DNA of 16,816 bases from the NCBI GenBank assembly GCA_964570205.1, contig CAZMXI010000111.1:1-16816 (forward strand), read 5' to 3'. The DNA is from CAZMXI01 sp964570205. Lineage in GTDB: Bacteria; Planctomycetota; Phycisphaerae; Tepidisphaerales; Tepidisphaeraceae. Position numbers and translations under genes: made by a program. This document shows, piece by piece, positions 14,944 to 16,816 of this stretch. Within the stretch, counting starts at the first letter, position 1. Every line of letters begins with the position of its first letter. Under the pieces are notes generated by a model, which saw only the letters and a program-made list of their open reading frames with translations, did not search any database and was not told the origin of the DNA.

Positions 14944-16351
14944 TCAGGCGATGCATGCTCCGATCGCTCCGCCCGGCGATGGCGCGGCAGCGGATTCGAC
15001 GCTCCAGGAAGCGCCCCGCAGCTTCGCACGCCAGGCGCTGCATGACACCTTCTCGAACTGGCGCGCCAGATTCGGAATGGCGTGGATCCTTGTGCTGGCG
15101 TTCCTGGCTGCCTTCGCGCCGTTCATTGCGTCGAGCCATCCGTACCTCCTGAAGGTGGATGGTCAGTGGTCCAGCCCGCTGCTGAGGCACCTCACTCCGG
15201 CCGACGTTGTCCTGGCGGTCGTGGCCGTGTTCACCATGGCGCTCGTGCCTCTGCGCAGGTTCACGCTTCCGCAGAAGTCGCTGCTGGTAATGGGAGCGAT
15301 GGCCACCGTCCTGCCGCTCGCGTTGTGGCCGAGCGTCGCCTGGCGAAACTGGGCGCCCGGGATGGAGTCGATCAGCAGAAAGGGCGCTTATGCGCTGCTC
15401 TTTGGATTGGCTGCCTTGGATATGGTCGTGCTCGGGTGGGTTCTCTTCAGATTGGCCCGTGACCGCGTTGCATTGGGAACGCTGTTCGGGGTGATGGGGC
15501 TTCTCGGTGTGGCCCTGGCGCTTTTCCCGGTAGACCCGCCCAAGACGGTCGTGTTGAAACGTTACCGGCTGATGGAGGCGACGGGTACGGTGCAGTACAT
15601 CCTGCGTCCCCCGGTGCCGTACTCGCCCGGGGACTACCTCCGCGATCAGAGAGACTCGCGTCTCAATCCTCCAAGTTGGCAACACTGGATGGGCACCGAC
15701 GCGAACAGCGCCGATCTGCTCAGCCGCACGATGCATGCCAGCCGAATCGCCATGGCCATCGGGTTCATCTCCACCGGCATCGCCGTGGTCATTGGCGTCA
15801 TCATCGGCGGCGTCATGGGCTTCTTTGTCGGAAAAACAGACATCCTGGGAATGCGCCTCGTCGAGGTTTTCCAAGCCATCCCGACTCTCTTCCTGCTGAT
15901 TGCGTTTGTGGCCTTCTTTGGCCGGAATCTCTACCTGATGATGGCGATCATTGGCTTCGTCAGTTGGACGGGCTACGCCCGCTTCATTCGCGCCGAGTTT
16001 CTCAAGCTCCGTAATCAGGATTTCGTACAGGCCGCTATCGCCGCCGGCCTGCCCCTTCGCTCCGTGCTCTTCCGTCACATGCTCCCGAACGGCATCACGC
16101 CGGTGCTCGTCGGCGCCAGTTTCGGCGTGGCTTCCGCTATCCTGGCTGAGTCCACCCTGAGTTTCCTCGGACTTGGGCTCGTCGAAGAGCCGAGTTGGGG
16201 CCAGACCCTGGACCAGGCAAGAACGCTGGGCAGGTTCGTCTGGTGGATCACGTTCTTCCCCGGTCTGGCCATTTTCCTCACCGTGTTCGCGTATAACCTC
16301 GTCGGCGAGTCCTTCCGCGATGCCATTGACCCCCGGATCCTGAAAGAGTGA
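14936..16351 (+). CDS. OppC-like ABC transporter permease with extra multi-helix insert (second triplet)
   Basis: A 471-residue permease, against ~300 for typical OppC. The first helix (WILVLAFLAAFAPFIA, 50-65) is followed not by the core but by an insert of ~150 residues. That insert contains about four extra hydrophobic segments: ~91-106, ~116-132, ~151-172 and ~181-198. A normal core then starts at HWMGTDANSADLLSRTMHASR (250-270) with the EAA loop at 362-385 (DFVQAAIAAGLPLRSVLFRH, then MLPN), ESTLSFLGLGLVEEPSWGQ (405-423) and the end GESFRDAIDPR. The ATG at 14936 overlaps the preceding stop, with GGGTGAG just upstream. The core is intact, so the protein is probably functional; the role of the insert is unknown. 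Confidence 0.9.
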   Translation: MSSQAMHAPIAPPGDGAAADSTLQEAPRSFARQALHDTFSNWRARFGMAWILVLAFLAAFAPFIASSHPYLLKVDGQWSSPLLRHLTPADVVLAVVAVFTMALVPLRRFTLPQKSLLVMGAMATVLPLALWPSVAWRNWAPGMESISRKGAYALLFGLAALDMVVLGWVLFRLARDRVALGTLFGVMGLLGVALALFPVDPPKTVVLKRYRLMEATGTVQYILRPPVPYSPGDYLRDQRDSRLNPPSWQHWMGTDANSADLLSRTMHASRIAMAIGFISTGIAVVIGVIIGGVMGFFVGKTDILGMRLVEVFQAIPTLFLLIAFVAFFGRNLYLMMAIIGFVSWTGYARFIRAEFLKLRNQDFVQAAIAAGLPLRSVLFRHMLPNGITPVLVGASFGVASAILAESTLSFLGLGLVEEPSWGQTLDQARTLGRFVWWITFFPGLAIFLTVFAYNLVGESFRDAIDPRILKE

Positions 16352-16355
16352 ACGA

Positions 16356-16816
16356 ATGAGCGATCCTCTCCTTGACATACGCAACCTCAACATCGCCTTT
16401 GATGTCAAGCGTGGCCAGATCCGCCCCGTCCGCGACATCTCCTTCTCCATCTTCCCCGGCCAGACCGTCGCGCTGGTCGGCGAATCGGGTTGCGGCAAGT
16501 CGGTGACGGCGCTGTCCATTCTCCGCCTGATCCCCCAGCCGCCTGGGCGCATCCTGAGCGGCCAGATCCTCCTCAATGGCCGTGACCTGCTCGAACTCTC
16601 CGAAAATGACATGCGCCGGGTCCGCGGCGGCGAAATCGCCATGATCTTCCAGGAGCCGATGACTTCCCTCAACCCGGTTTTCACCATCGGCGACCAGATC
16701 ATCGAGGCCGTGCTTCTGCACCAGACCCGCAGCACCCGCGAGGCCCGCGACATCGCCGTCAAGGCCATGAACGATGTCGGCATCGCCGACCCCCAACGGC
16801 GCCTCGATGAATACCC
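16356..16816 (+). CDS. OppD-like ABC transporter ATP-binding protein (3' truncated by window edge)
   Basis: The first 153 residues of an oligopeptide-type ATPase that powers the permeases. The open frame runs off the right edge. LLDIRNLNIAFDVKRGQIRPVRDISFSI (5-32) is the usual OppD/DppD start. The Walker A is GESGCGKS (42-49), followed by VTALSILRLIPQPPGRILSGQI, and the Q-loop is IFQEPMTSLNP (97-107, Gln99). The ABC signature, Walker B and C-terminal peptide-transporter extension lie outside. ATG 16356 is 4 nt after the OppC-like stop. It is the first ATPase after two complete permease sets in this window, and an OppF-like partner probably follows. Confidence 0.93.
   Translation, partial: MSDPLLDIRNLNIAFDVKRGQIRPVRDISFSIFPGQTVALVGESGCGKSVTALSILRLIPQPPGRILSGQILLNGRDLLELSENDMRRVRGGEIAMIFQEPMTSLNPVFTIGDQIIEAVLLHQTRSTREARDIAVKAMNDVGIADPQRRLDEY

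Noticed and set aside
14882..16783. A 633-codon open frame on the - strand opposite the second OppC-like gene and the ATPase
   Set aside because: It spans two clear ABC-transporter genes on the + strand. Its translation is rich in Arg, Gln, Glu and His with no recognisable domain, as expected for the antisense of GC-rich coding DNA.

Overview
The window is GC-rich bacterial chromosome, densely packed with genes. It most likely comes from the Planctomycetota, possibly a Phycisphaerae-like lineage. This is inferred from gene types rather than a marker gene: a Gfo/Idh/MocA oxidoreductase tail of the kind abundant in planctomycetes, a secreted protein ending in a PEP-CTERM-like anchor (VPLPPAAW, hydrophobic stretch, RRVRR), a secreted duplicated esterase, a GH4-like protein and a Rex repressor. 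There is no rRNA, tRNA, CRISPR array or mobile element that I can see.

Left part (1-1525, + strand): the end of a Gfo/Idh/MocA oxidoreductase, then a good sigma-70-like promoter (TTGGCA, 17 nt, CATAAT) driving a secreted PEP-CTERM-like protein of unknown function. A short convergent gap (1526-1724) follows.

Middle part (1725-6611, - strand): two gene pairs transcribed leftward. Rex (redox-sensing repressor) leads into a GH4-like NAD-dependent glycosidase homologue whose usual metal-binding His is replaced by Arg. Further left, a MarR-type regulator precedes, by 23 nt, a large secreted esterase made of an N-terminal E-set-like domain and two complete, recently duplicated alpha/beta-hydrolase domains. 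An 18-bp perfect palindrome just upstream of the marR start I prefer is a likely operator for the marR-esterase pair.

Right part (6612-16816, + strand): a divergent intergenic region with a TTGACA-type promoter, a secreted Ala-rich helical protein of unknown function, then a long oligopeptide/nickel-type (Opp/Dpp) ABC transporter cluster. The cluster contains two full substrate-binding protein / OppB-like / OppC-like triplets in a row, followed by one OppD-like ATPase cut by the window edge. Genes within each triplet are 2-6 nt apart or overlap. The second triplet is unusual: its binding protein is anchored by an N-terminal membrane helix plus a coiled-coil stalk and carries an insert, and its OppC-like permease has a roughly 150-residue, multi-helix insert before the conserved core.

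Together the genes suggest a heterotroph that breaks down acylated or glycosidic polymers outside the cell and imports oligomers. Nothing here is a clearly undescribed system. The best candidates for a second look are the dual Opp cluster with its modified second triplet, the altered GH4-like active site, and the duplicated esterase under apparent MarR control.
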